Counted from the first letter of the stretch, positions 1 to 6,764 are shown. The stretch is DNA of 21,981 nucleotides from Clostridia bacterium (GCA_017396865.1 JAFQKO010000184.1:1-21981), one strand, 5' to 3'. Translations and numbers: made by a program. Notes: generated by a model from the sequence alone, not told the origin.

Positions 1-136
1 CGATGCTACCCAGACCATGGTTGCAAAGATCGACGAGGATACCTATCAGGTTCAGGTTGTTTCTTGGTACGACAACGAGAACAGCTACACCAGCCAGATG
101 GTTCGCACCATCAAGTATTTCGCAGAGCTTGCCTAA
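1..136 (+). CDS. gap: Glyceraldehyde-3-phosphate dehydrogenase, C-terminal fragment
   Basis: Only the last 44 residues are in the window; the gene runs in from the left edge and ends at TAA 134-136. The peptide contains VVSWYDNENSYTSQMVRTIKY, the strongly conserved C-terminal stretch of type I GAPDH. The Trp-Tyr-Asp-Asn-Glu run lies at the end of the catalytic domain near the inorganic phosphate and subunit contacts. The enzyme oxidatively phosphorylates glyceraldehyde 3-phosphate with NAD in cytosolic glycolysis. A perfect 12-bp terminator follows the stop by nine bases, so this is the last gene of its transcript. The catalytic cysteine and the NAD-binding half lie outside the window, so cofactor preference and the gapA/gapB distinction cannot be judged. 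Confidence 0.95.
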   Translation, partial: DATQTMVAKIDEDTYQVQVVSWYDNENSYTSQMVRTIKYFAELA

Positions 137-145
137 AAGTTCTTT

Positions 146-182
146 GCCCAAGTGTCCCAACGGACACTTGGGCAGTTTTTTT
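146..182 (+). terminator. Intrinsic terminator of gap
   Basis: A perfect 12-bp stem (146-157 with 162-173) has a CAAC loop and is followed at once by AG and seven T. It starts nine bases after the gap stop codon. The T-run is reused as the left arm of the next palindrome (176-207). Confidence 0.92.
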
Positions 183-452
183 GCTTTGGCAAGCCAAAGC
201 AAAAAAATATCGCTGAACCCGGAAGGGTTCAATCTAGCGCTTGCCCCAAAGGGCAAGCATCTCGCTCTTTGCGCAGCAAAGAATATCGCAAAAGGCCATT
301 GAAGGTTCAATGGTCTTTTTTATAAGATAATCCCCACCGAGCATGCTCGGTGGGGATTGCGATATTTTGCCGCTTTTGCGGCAAAGCGATATATTTTCAA
401 TGCGATATAGCCTTGCGGCTGCGATATGATCCGAATTGGAATTCGGATCGCG
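176..452. repeat. Hairpin array with ATATCGC/GCGATAT linkers
   Basis: This convergent gap holds no credible gene but is almost wholly built of different perfect or near-perfect hairpins. They are 176-207 (15-bp arms, AA loop), 214-231 (7 bp), 239-258 (8 bp), 266-282 (7 bp), 290-319 (14 bp, one G-T), 329-358 (perfect 30-base palindrome), 366-385 (8 bp), 409-420 (4 bp) and 428-449 (10 bp). The stems share no sequence, but the linkers do: ATATCGC at 207-213 and 283-289, with degraded copies near 232 and 259, then its reverse complement GCGATAT at 359-365, 386-392, 402-408 and 421-427. The linker flips near the middle. Read along each converging gene's own transcript, it is therefore always ATATCGC. 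Function is unknown. Confidence 0.8.
290..321. terminator. Bidirectional terminator in the convergent gap
   Basis: A 14-bp stem (290-303 with 306-319, one G-T pair) has an A-run on one side and a T-run on the other, so U-tracts follow the hairpin on both strands. It lies at the point where the linker orientation flips. It can stop read-through from gap and end the minus-strand GDPD transcript. Confidence 0.7.
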
Positions 453-453
453 T

Positions 454-1254
454 TTATTTATGGTATCCGCGCTCCCGCAGCAGGGCAAGGATCTCATCCA
501 CGTTGTTGCAGGTGACCAGCGGCGCACCGCGCTCGATGATCATCTCCACCCGCTCAGCGTTTTTGACGGCTGCCCCCGCCCAGGGCTGGATGCCCTTGGC
601 GCGCATGGCTTCAAACTCCTCGGCGGTTGCCATCGGCTCGCCCTCAACGGTGCTGAACATACAGCAGCAATAGGCGCCCTTATACGGATCGCCCTCATAT
701 TCGCCCATGCACCGCGCAGGGAAATATACGTGGCGGCGAATGTAGGGGTATTTTTCCCGAATGTATAATTGCAGCTTGCCGCTGAAGGTGTTGATGACGC
801 TGCGCTTTAAGTATCCGTAGGCATCCAGCAACGCGATCACCCGATCACACACCGCATAAGAAACCGCCTCGCGATCTTCCTCGGGATATTCCTTCATCTC
901 GATATCGAGGGTCATGGTGGGATGATCCTTCACCAGCTCCAGCAGCTCCACCAAGGTTGGAATACGGCAGGCGGAAAACTCCGCCCCCTTATGACTGCCC
1001 GCATCCAAGGCTTGCAGCTCCTTCAGTGTATAATCCCGCACCAAGCCGGTGCCGTTGGTGGTGCGGTCGACGGTGGCATCGTGGATCAATACCAGCTCGC
1101 CATCCTTGGTGATGCGCACGTCGGTCTCGATCTGATCGACACCGATCTCAACGGCGGCACGGAAGGCCTCCATTGTATTTTCGGGATACTTGGCCGACCA
1201 GCCCCGATGGGCGGCGACCCAGATATTTTTTTCGTTTTGTTTCCAGAAGCTCAT
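454..1254 (-). CDS. Glycerophosphodiester phosphodiesterase family protein
   Basis: A 266-residue protein of the GDPD (GlpQ/UgpQ) TIM-barrel family. These enzymes hydrolyse glycerophosphodiesters to sn-glycerol 3-phosphate and an alcohol, recycling phospholipid or teichoic acid head groups. Visible motifs are AAHRG with catalytic His16, PENT at 24-27, the metal pair Glu43/Asp45 in IETDVRIT, and IHD with second catalytic His58, followed by DRTTNGTG. No signal peptide is visible, so it is cytosolic like UgpQ, and its length is normal for that group. The start ATG overlaps the gerW stop (ATGA) and has an AAAGGA site, which implies translational coupling. It is the last gene of the DUF2953-gerW unit. 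The family call is firm; the exact substrate is not. Confidence 0.93.
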   Translation of the reverse strand: MSFWKQNEKNIWVAAHRGWSAKYPENTMEAFRAAVEIGVDQIETDVRITKDGELVLIHDATVDRTTNGTGLVRDYTLKELQALDAGSHKGAEFSACRIPTLVELLELVKDHPTMTLDIEMKEYPEEDREAVSYAVCDRVIALLDAYGYLKRSVINTFSGKLQLYIREKYPYIRRHVYFPARCMGEYEGDPYKGAYCCCMFSTVEGEPMATAEEFEAMRAKGIQPWAGAAVKNAERVEMIIERGAPLVTCNNVDEILALLRERGYHK

Positions 1255-1625
1255 TCTTTTTTATCCTTTTTCATACCCTTGACCTGCTCGATCACCGCAT
1301 CCACGATGGTGCCCATTGCCGTCTGCTTTTCGGGCACGGAAAGCTCGATGATCTCCACCTCGCCGCCGCTGATCACCAAAAAGCACATCGGGGTCAGGGA
1401 AACCTTTGCACCGCCGCCTGCGGGCTGCTGCCGCTTTTTACGGTTGGCATCCTGCAGGTCGGCACCGCCGCCCGCAAACCCGACCGAAAGCTTAGAGACG
1501 GGAATAACGGTGACGCCGTCCTTCTCGATGGGCTCGCCCATCACGGTATTTTCCTTGGAAAGCTCCATGGTTTTGGCTGCAACAAACTGCAAAACGCTTG
1601 CTAATTGATTCTTTTTTTCTTCCAT
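1251..1625 (-). CDS. gerW: GerW family sporulation protein (YtfJ-like)
   Basis: A 124-residue cytosolic protein of the GerW/YtfJ family. Known members are needed for spore germination in Bacillus, and the family is near-universal in endospore formers. The family pattern is visible: an N-terminal helix, GEPIEKDGVTVIPVSKLSVGF around residues 31-51, a glycine-rich GGG turn, and a C-terminal strand block with the MCFLVISGGEVEIIEL pattern. A GGGAGGAG site seven bases before the ATG fixes the start. It sits directly behind the DUF2953 gene, the same order as ytfI-ytfJ in Bacillus subtilis, and overlaps the GDPD gene by four bases. This is the best evidence in the window for a spore-forming host. 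Confidence 0.92.
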   Translation of the reverse strand: MEEKKNQLASVLQFVAAKTMELSKENTVMGEPIEKDGVTVIPVSKLSVGFAGGGADLQDANRKKRQQPAGGGAKVSLTPMCFLVISGGEVEIIELSVPEKQTAMGTIVDAVIEQVKGMKKDKKE

Positions 1626-1641
1626 TGCGATCTCCTCCCGA

Positions 1642-2262
1642 TCATTCCTCTATTTTCTGCATTGCGACCCGCCACAGGGTAACGACTACCCTCAAAACAC
1701 GGATCCGCAGGATAAAGTCCACCTCATAGGTTGCCTTGGGCTGCTCATAATCGCAGCCGAGCTGAAGATCGATCCCGCGGCGACCGACGTTCAGGTTGCC
1801 CTCCAGCCAGCCTGCCAAGGGATAAACGATGGCGCAGGCGGTGCCGTAGTCCAAGGCGGCATCCTCACCGCCGCAGACAACGCGGAAGCGGCAGCGCAGC
1901 ACCTTGCATTTTTTAACGGTATTCAGCACCTCGCGCACCAGCCCCATCACCGTGGAAACGGTCTCCTGCAAGGCAGGCGAGGCGGCCGCCGCCCCTTGCT
2001 TTTCGGCAGGGGCTTCCCCCGCGTGCTTGAGGCCGAAGGCACGCTTTATAAGGGCGGTGAGCTTGCCCTCTTTTTTCTTCTTTTTCTTAGGCTTTTTCGG
2101 CTTGCCGTTGAGCTTAAAGGGGATTCGGCAGACCCGCAGATACAGCCGCAGCCCCCCCTGCTCCTTGCGCCGCACCACAAGGTCAATCGGCACCGCCAAC
2201 AGCAGCAAGCATAAAACAACGAGGGCCGCCGCAACGATCCCGATAATTTTCAAGACGATCAC
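1642..2262 (-). CDS. DUF2953 domain membrane protein (YtfI-like)
   Basis: About 206 residues. An N-terminal transmembrane helix (about residues 1-23) is followed by a very basic segment near residue 50 with six consecutive lysines, an Ala-rich linker, and a C-terminal DUF2953 domain with the family's conserved Asp-Tyr-Gly-Thr-Ala stretch. Position next to gerW matches ytfI-ytfJ, so a sporulation-linked role is reasonable though unproven. Start choice: the frame also offers TTG at 2266-2268, but the GGGAGGG site would then lie only two or three bases upstream. GTG at 2260-2262 gives a seven-base spacing and is preferred. The sigma-A-like promoter at 2296-2324 probably drives this gene, gerW and the GDPD gene together. 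Confidence 0.85.
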   Translation of the reverse strand: MIVLKIIGIVAAALVVLCLLLLAVPIDLVVRRKEQGGLRLYLRVCRIPFKLNGKPKKPKKKKKKEGKLTALIKRAFGLKHAGEAPAEKQGAAAASPALQETVSTVMGLVREVLNTVKKCKVLRCRFRVVCGGEDAALDYGTACAIVYPLAGWLEGNLNVGRRGIDLQLGCDYEQPKATYEVDFILRIRVLRVVVTLWRVAMQKIEE

Positions 2263-2295
2263 GAACAAGCCCTCCCTGCATTTAGTCTATCTATT

Positions 2296-2324
2296 ATTTT
2301 ACCACGATAGCGGTGTAAATTCAA
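2296..2324 (-). promoter_or_regulatory. Promoter of the DUF2953-gerW-GDPD unit
   Basis: On the minus strand, TTGAAT (2324-2319) and TAAAAT (2301-2296) are separated by exactly 17 bases, a good sigma-A match about 35 bases before the DUF2953 start. It looks vegetative. No sporulation-sigma consensus was recognised. Confidence 0.7.
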
Positions 2325-2343
2325 CCTCTTTTTATAATCATAT

Positions 2344-2369
2344 AACGCGGGCAGAATCCTGCCCGCGTT
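2344..2369 (-). terminator. GC-rich stem-loop after the Xre gene
   Basis: A perfect 11-bp stem (2344-2354 with 2359-2369) with a four-base loop lies three bases past the Xre stop. The minus-strand sequence after it is AT-rich but has no long T-run. It is a weak or imperfect terminator that would separate xre from the downstream unit. Confidence 0.55.
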
Positions 2370-2372
2370 GCA

Positions 2373-2639
2373 TTATTTCATTATGATCTCATCACTATCG
2401 CCGCAAAGCCAATCCATTGTAACCCCCAGCGCCTTTGCCAACATTCTCAATTCTGCATCGCAAACGTGCCGTTGGTTCTTCTCAATGCGCGAAACGATCA
2501 GCGGCGTCATATCCATCCCCATCAACTGCAGTTTGCGCGCCAAATCATCCTGCGTCATTGGGGGCTTTTGCAGGGCGCGCCCCAAACGCACACGTTCTGC
2601 ACAGATGTTTCCTTTTATTAAGAACAGATTTCTTGCCAT
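2373..2639 (-). CDS. Small Xre-family helix-turn-helix regulator
   Basis: An 88-residue protein that is essentially a single HTH_3/Cro-CI domain. MTQDDLARKLQLMGMDM forms the first helices, LIVSRIEKNQRHV the recognition region, and ELRMLAKALGVTMDWLCG the closing helices. No ligand or protease domain follows. A GAGGG site sits seven bases before the ATG. Genes on both sides are metabolic or sporulation genes, so no toxin, phage or conjugative partner identifies its target. The upstream gap (2640-2770) is strikingly AT-rich compared with the flanking genes, which fits either an AT-rich promoter region or acquired DNA. Family is clear; target genes are unknown. Confidence 0.88.
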   Translation of the reverse strand: MARNLFLIKGNICAERVRLGRALQKPPMTQDDLARKLQLMGMDMTPLIVSRIEKNQRHVCDAELRMLAKALGVTMDWLCGDSDEIIMK

Positions 2640-2911
2640 ATTTGCACCCTCTATACAATATCTTTTTTGGATTATTACTATCTTTATTATTGATTTTATA
2701 CGAAAACAAGATATAATATCGAACAGGGTAGATATTTATTATCCACTTAAGATAGTTTTAAAAAATTTTAGGTGACTTATGGTTTGTACGTTCTTTGGAA
2801 ATCGGGACACATTCACGCAGAGACAAAAACCGCTCAAATCGGATGCAGATTTTCGTTTCTCTCACCCTCGGCTATATCAAGATATGCCGAGGGTGGGAAA
2901 ACGGAAAAGAC
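2640..2911. other. AT-rich gene-free gap with an unexplained hairpin
   Basis: No credible coding frame was found. Positions 2640-2770 are very AT-rich and must hold the Xre promoter; a weak candidate is TATAAA at 2700-2695 with TTCGAT 17 bases upstream. At 2863-2895 a stem of 10 bp, one bulged T and 5 more bp closes on a small loop, without a T-run on either strand. It does not look like a terminator. Confidence 0.5.
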
Positions 2912-2941
2912 AAAAAAAGAACCCGCCATAGCGGGTTCTTT
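2912..2941 (-). terminator. Intrinsic terminator of asd
   Basis: An 11-bp perfect stem (2916-2926 with 2931-2941) has a four-base loop. On the minus strand it is followed by a run of seven T covering 2918-2912. It lies about 40 bases past the asd stop and ends the aspartate-pathway transcript. Confidence 0.92.
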
Positions 2942-2978
2942 CCTTATAACGTCGGTCTGCGCCGATTTCAGCGGTTTT

Positions 2979-3971
2979 TTACAGCAACAGTTCGGCGATT
3001 TGGATAGCATTAGTCGCTGCGCCCTTTCTCACCTGGTCGCCGCAGCACCAGATCTGCAGGCCGTTTTCATCGGTGAGATCCTTACGGATACGGCCGACAA
3101 AGACAAGATCCTGATCGGTGGTATCGAGGGGCATGGGATACTTTTTCGCGTTCAGGTCGTCGACCAGCTTACAGCCGGGGGCGGAAGCGATGATCTCGCG
3201 GGCGGCCTCAACGGAGATGGGCTGCTCGGTCTTGACGGTAACGGAGATGGAATGGCTGCGGACAACGGGCACACGGATGCAGGTGCAGTTGACGAGCAGC
3301 TCGGGCAGGTGCATGATCTTGCGACCTTCGTTTTGCATCTTCATTTCCTCGGAGGTATAGCCATCGCAGGCTTCGCCGCCGATCTGGGGAATGAGGTTAT
3401 AAGCGATCTGATAGGGGAACACGGTGTTCTCATAGGCTTCACCCTTGGCGAGCGCCTCGACCTCGCCCATCAGCTCAACGGGGCCTGCAGCACCTGCGCC
3501 GGAAACGGCCTGATAGGTGGAGGCGATCATGGTTTTGATGGGGCTGATCTTATTCAGCGCATTCACTGCGGTGATGGTAATGATGGTGGAGCAGTTGGGG
3601 TTGGAGATGATGCCCTTATGGTTCTTGGCATCCTCGGGATTGACCTCGGGAACGATCAGGGGCACGTCGGGATCCATACGGAAGGCGCTGGAATTATCAA
3701 CAAACACCGCACCGGCCTTCACGATGGCGGGGGCAAGGCGCTTTGCCAGCTCGTTGGAGGCGGCACCGAGGACGATATCCATGCCCTCGAAGGCATTTTC
3801 ATCGGCCAGCTCAACGGCGATATTCTCGCCCTTGAAGGGGATCAGCTTGCCGACGCTGCGCTCGCTGGCCAACAGCTTCAGCTTGCCGATGGGGAAATTA
3901 CGCTCCTCCAAAACCTTTAACATCTCACGGCCTACCGCACCGGTAGCGCCCAAAACAGCAACATTCTTCAT
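2979..3971 (-). CDS. asd: Aspartate-semialdehyde dehydrogenase
   Basis: A 330-residue enzyme that reduces aspartyl phosphate to aspartate semialdehyde with NADPH, the branch-point step toward lysine, threonine and methionine. Visible elements are the nucleotide-binding GATGAVG at residues 8-14, VDNSSAFRMDPDVPLIVPEVN at 91-111, the catalytic cysteine in SNPNCST (Cys127), TYQAVSGAG at 152-160, and the catalytic histidine in VPVVRSHS (His240). Length is normal for the Gram-positive type. An AAAGGAGA site fixes the ATG. It follows hom and lysC in the same direction but is separated from lysC by about 210 bases holding a large hairpin element. It may therefore have its own promoter or be expressed less than lysC. 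Confidence 0.97.
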   Translation of the reverse strand: MKNVAVLGATGAVGREMLKVLEERNFPIGKLKLLASERSVGKLIPFKGENIAVELADENAFEGMDIVLGAASNELAKRLAPAIVKAGAVFVDNSSAFRMDPDVPLIVPEVNPEDAKNHKGIISNPNCSTIITITAVNALNKISPIKTMIASTYQAVSGAGAAGPVELMGEVEALAKGEAYENTVFPYQIAYNLIPQIGGEACDGYTSEEMKMQNEGRKIMHLPELLVNCTCIRVPVVRSHSISVTVKTEQPISVEAAREIIASAPGCKLVDDLNAKKYPMPLDTTDQDLVFVGRIRKDLTDENGLQIWCCGDQVRKGAATNAIQIAELLL

Positions 3972-4021
3972 AATATATATTCTCCTTTAAAAATAACAAA
4001 ATATAGAAAAACTCTTTTTCT

Positions 4022-4186
4022 TAAAGTGTATTTATTCAAACCGTTCTGTTCGCAAGCGAGTGGATTTCGGATGATTTCTGACTCTTTCGACAGCAGTTGG
4101 GATTTGTTCCCCACAAAGGAGAAAGGGACAGAAAGCGCCGAAATACGCCGCTTGCGGGCGGGACGGGCTTGGATCAATACACTTTA
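4022..4186. mobile_element. Long imperfect palindrome with terminal inverted repeats (MITE-like)
   Basis: TAAAGTGTATT at 4022-4032 is repeated perfectly inverted at 4176-4186. The arms keep pairing inward with few mismatches: ATTCAA with TTGGAT, GCAAGCG (starting near 4052) with CGCTTGC, ATTTCGG with CCGAAAT, and TTTCTG with CAGAAA. The loop region carries a small GGG/CCC hairpin. The whole 165 bp can thus fold into one hairpin with roughly 65-75-base arms. TA lies at both outer ends, as expected for IS630/mariner-type miniature elements. It contains no credible gene. It abuts lysC exactly, so that the lysC stop TAA (4184-4186) is the end of the repeat. Mobility is inferred; it could instead be a structured intergenic RNA. 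Confidence 0.6.
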
Positions 4187-5500
4187 TTTAACAAAACTAT
4201 TATATAATACTCTGATTGTGCTCGCATAATCCTTATTATCGACGCCAACGATGATATTCAGCTCATCGGGGCCCTGGGAGATCATGCGGATGCTGATGCC
4301 ATGCTCGCCGAGGCGGGCAAAGATCTTGCCGGAAACGCCGGCACGGAAGGCCATCTTTCTGCCGACCGCCGCCACGATAGCGATCTGGTCGGTGACCTTA
4401 ATATTTTGAGGCTTGATCTTCTTTTGAAGCTCGCCCAAAATGGAATAGAGACAGGCGGAGACCGCCTTGCTGTCCATCACCAGCGAAACGCTGTCCAATC
4501 CGGAGGGGACGTACTCGATGGCGATGCCGTGATCCTCAAACACCTCCAGAATACGGCGCAGCTCGCCGACGGCAGCGGAAAGCCCGTTTTTGGTAATGGT
4601 GACGATGGAATAATCCTTTTTGCCGGCGATACCGGTGATAAACCGATGCTCGGTATCAAGGGAATCGTCGAAGGATTCCATGATCAAGGTACCGGGATGA
4701 TCGGGCTCGTTGGTATTGCGGATATTCAGCGGAATATTCTTATCCCGAACGGGATAGATGGTGCCCTCATGGAGCACCTGCGCACCTGCATGGCTCAGCT
4801 CACGCAGCTCGGCATAGGTGACCCGCTCGATAGGCTGGGGATCATCCACGATACGGGGATCGGCCATCAGGATACCCGAAACGTCGGTCCAGTTCTCATA
4901 AACGTCGGCATCCAGAGCGGCGGCCGCCAGCGCACCGGTAATATCCGAGCCGCCGCGGGTGAGAGTCTTGATCCGACCGTCCGGCATAACGCCGTAGAAG
5001 CCGGGGATCACGACCTTACGCCCCTCTGCCTCCTGCACCAAAGCCGCATAGGACGCCTCACGGTCAACGGTTCCGTCATATTTAAACTTCACCCAGCGGA
5101 CGGCGTCCACAAAGGCATAGCCCAGATAATCAGCCATCAGCATGGCAGAGAGATATTCACCGCGGGAGGCCAGCTCCTCGTCGCTCATCCCCTCGTCCAT
5201 CTTTTTACGGATCAGATCCAGCTCCCGCTCGATATCTACGGTCAGCCCCAGATCCTCTTTGATGCCGAGATAGCGATCCCGAATCATCTTGAAAACAGGC
5301 TCGCAGGAAACGCCGTATTGAATATGGGCGTGGCAGAGATAAAGAAGATCGGTGATCTTATGATCCTCCTTAAACCGCTTCCCCGCCGCCGAAACGACCA
5401 CCACCCGACGGGCGGGATCGGCCTCGACGATCTCTCGTACCTTTTTATATTGAATGGCATCGGCCATGGAAGACCCGCCGAATTTTAAAACCTTCAGCAT
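4184..5500 (-). CDS. lysC: Aspartate kinase
   Basis: A 438-residue aspartokinase that phosphorylates aspartate with ATP, the entry step of the aspartate amino acid pathway. The kinase core shows KFGGSS at residues 6-11, SRGEYLSA at 112-119, TRGGSDITGA at 181-190 and WTDVSGI at 204-210. Two C-terminal ACT domains (about 297-365 and 372-435) are the usual allosteric sites for lysine or threonine. It is a single chain without a fused homoserine dehydrogenase, in the monofunctional class. The start is fixed by GGGAGG overlapping the last hom codons; the gap after hom is three bases, so translation is probably coupled. Its stop codon coincides with the terminal repeat of the 4022-4186 element, so the last residues may have been set by that insertion. 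Which amino acid inhibits it cannot be told from sequence. Confidence 0.97.
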   Translation of the reverse strand: MLKVLKFGGSSMADAIQYKKVREIVEADPARRVVVVSAAGKRFKEDHKITDLLYLCHAHIQYGVSCEPVFKMIRDRYLGIKEDLGLTVDIERELDLIRKKMDEGMSDEELASRGEYLSAMLMADYLGYAFVDAVRWVKFKYDGTVDREASYAALVQEAEGRKVVIPGFYGVMPDGRIKTLTRGGSDITGALAAAALDADVYENWTDVSGILMADPRIVDDPQPIERVTYAELRELSHAGAQVLHEGTIYPVRDKNIPLNIRNTNEPDHPGTLIMESFDDSLDTEHRFITGIAGKKDYSIVTITKNGLSAAVGELRRILEVFEDHGIAIEYVPSGLDSVSLVMDSKAVSACLYSILGELQKKIKPQNIKVTDQIAIVAAVGRKMAFRAGVSGKIFARLGEHGISIRMISQGPDELNIIVGVDNKDYASTIRVLYNSFVK

Positions 5501-5503
5501 GGC

Positions 5504-6637
5504 TTAATCCTCCCGTACCGCGGCCATAAATGCGGAGGCATCCTCGGCGGTGATCTCGGCCATCAGGGCGGTCATCTCCGCAACAGACATCCGCTTGGTC
5601 AGCACCGCACCGTTCCAATCCTCCGCCTGAACAGCGGCCGCCTTGGGGCTGGTGGTGCGCAGATAATAGCGATAGCTTGCGATCTCATTGGAAAGGGCAC
5701 ACTTTTTGGCATCCTTGGCATAGAAGGCCTTGACCCCGCCCAAAATGTCGATGCAATCCTGCACCACGTTGGCGGCGGTGGGATAGCGGCCCGCGCCCTG
5801 ACCGTAGAAGCTCATCTTACCGGTCCATTCGGTGTCATAGGTGATGAGATTAAAGTTGGTAGGCACCGAGGCGGTGAGGGAGCTTTCGGCAAAGAGGGTG
5901 GGCTGCACGTAGGCGGCAACCTTGCCCTCCTCCTGCTTGGCTGCACCCAGCAGCTTACAGGTATAGCCCCGATCCTTAAAGTTCTTGACGTCGGCATCGG
6001 TGATATGGCGAATCCCAAAGGCGGGCACCGCCTGCATTTCCAAGGAAACGTCGAAGGAGATATTGGCCGAAAGGATCAGCTTATGCTTCACGTCCAAGCC
6101 ATCGATATCCGCACTGGGATCGGCCTCGGCATAGCCCAAGGCCTGCGCCTCGGCCAACACCGTATCAAAGGCTAAGCCCTGATCGGTCATGTTGCTTAAA
6201 ATATAGTTGGTGGTGCCGTTCATAATGCCCTCAACGGCCTTGATCGGCTCCAAGCGGTGCACCCGCTCCAGCGCGGTGAGCCAGCCGATGCCGCCGCCCA
6301 CGGCGGCGGTGCAACGGAACGCCACGCCCTTTTCCTTCGCCAGGGCGATCAGCTCATCATAATAAGACGCGACCAGATACTTATTGGCAGTCACAACGTT
6401 TTTGCCTGCCTCCAGCGCCGCCTTAACAAATTCATAGGCGGGATGCAGGCCACCCATCACCTCCACCACCGTATCGATGGCGGGATCCTCAAAGAGATCC
6501 TCTGCCCGATGGGTCAGCTCGGGAATGCCAACCTCCCGAATATCCAGCACACGGCGAACCTCCATATCCGCCCGCGCTTTTGCCATTTCATACACCCCGA
6601 CACCGATGGTGCCGAAGCCCATAATTCCGATTATCAT
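5504..6637 (-). CDS. hom: Homoserine dehydrogenase
   Basis: A 377-residue enzyme that reduces aspartate semialdehyde to homoserine, committing carbon to threonine and methionine. Visible are the Rossmann GFGTIGVG (residues 8-15), VVTANK (81-86) with its conserved lysine, GIMNGTTNYIL (137-147), and ADPSADIDGLDVKHKL with the catalytic lysine near 184. The catalytic part ends near residue 300. The remaining 77 residues begin like an ACT strand (RYYLRT) but are shorter than the usual ACT tail of about 430-residue Bacillus-type enzymes. An upstream in-frame extension to 6733 exists, but AGGAGAG lies 11 bases before the ATG at 6637 and the GFG motif then starts at the normal position, so the shorter form is chosen. 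First gene of the hom-lysC-asd set. Confidence 0.95.
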   Translation of the reverse strand: MIIGIMGFGTIGVGVYEMAKARADMEVRRVLDIREVGIPELTHRAEDLFEDPAIDTVVEVMGGLHPAYEFVKAALEAGKNVVTANKYLVASYYDELIALAKEKGVAFRCTAAVGGGIGWLTALERVHRLEPIKAVEGIMNGTTNYILSNMTDQGLAFDTVLAEAQALGYAEADPSADIDGLDVKHKLILSANISFDVSLEMQAVPAFGIRHITDADVKNFKDRGYTCKLLGAAKQEEGKVAAYVQPTLFAESSLTASVPTNFNLITYDTEWTGKMSFYGQGAGRYPTAANVVQDCIDILGGVKAFYAKDAKKCALSNEIASYRYYLRTTSPKAAAVQAEDWNGAVLTKRMSVAEMTALMAEITAEDASAFMAAVRED

Positions 6638-6682
6638 GGTCGTTTTAACTCTCCTGTTTATCATTTCTGTACATTTTTCGAT

Positions 6683-6705
6683 TTTGTCCTTCTGCGGAGG
6701 ACAAA
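6683..6705 (-). promoter_or_regulatory. Hairpin in the hom leader
   Basis: A perfect 8-bp inverted repeat (TTTGTCCT at 6683-6690 with AGGACAAA at 6698-6705, seven-base loop) lies in the transcribed leader between the promoter and the hom start. No T-run follows, so it is not a simple attenuator. It could be an operator half or an mRNA structure. Confidence 0.45.
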
Positions 6706-6723
6706 TGGTTTTGTAATAGATAC

Positions 6724-6752
6724 AGTTTACCACAGTAAACCGAAAAAAGCAA
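6724..6752 (-). promoter_or_regulatory. Promoter of hom with dyad at the -10 box
   Basis: On the minus strand, TTGCTT (6752-6747), 17 bases, then TAAACT (6729-6724). The -10 box is embedded in a small dyad, GTTTAC-4-GTAAAC (6725-6740), a plausible repressor site controlling hom and lysC. Confidence 0.6.
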
Positions 6753-6764
6753 GGTATTTTCTAC

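Noticed and set aside
176..452. CRISPR array
   Set aside because: Linkers are only seven bases, spacing is irregular, the orientation flips midway and the intervening segments are palindromes. No cas gene is nearby.
2772..3920. A 382-codon plus-strand frame opposite asd
   Set aside because: It is antisense to an enzyme with all its catalytic motifs and has no ribosome site or domain of its own.
3968..4177. A 69-codon minus-strand frame between lysC and asd
   Set aside because: It lies almost wholly in the inverted-repeat element, has no ribosome site, and its composition follows the hairpin arms.
3972..4183. A possible lysine riboswitch before asd
   Set aside because: The region is strongly structured, but none of the conserved lysine-riboswitch core segments was found on the minus strand and the fold is one long hairpin.
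6638..6733. An N-terminal extension of homoserine dehydrogenase from an upstream start
   Set aside because: The extension would begin close to the -10 box, has no ribosome site, and would put 32 non-homologous residues before the dinucleotide-binding motif.
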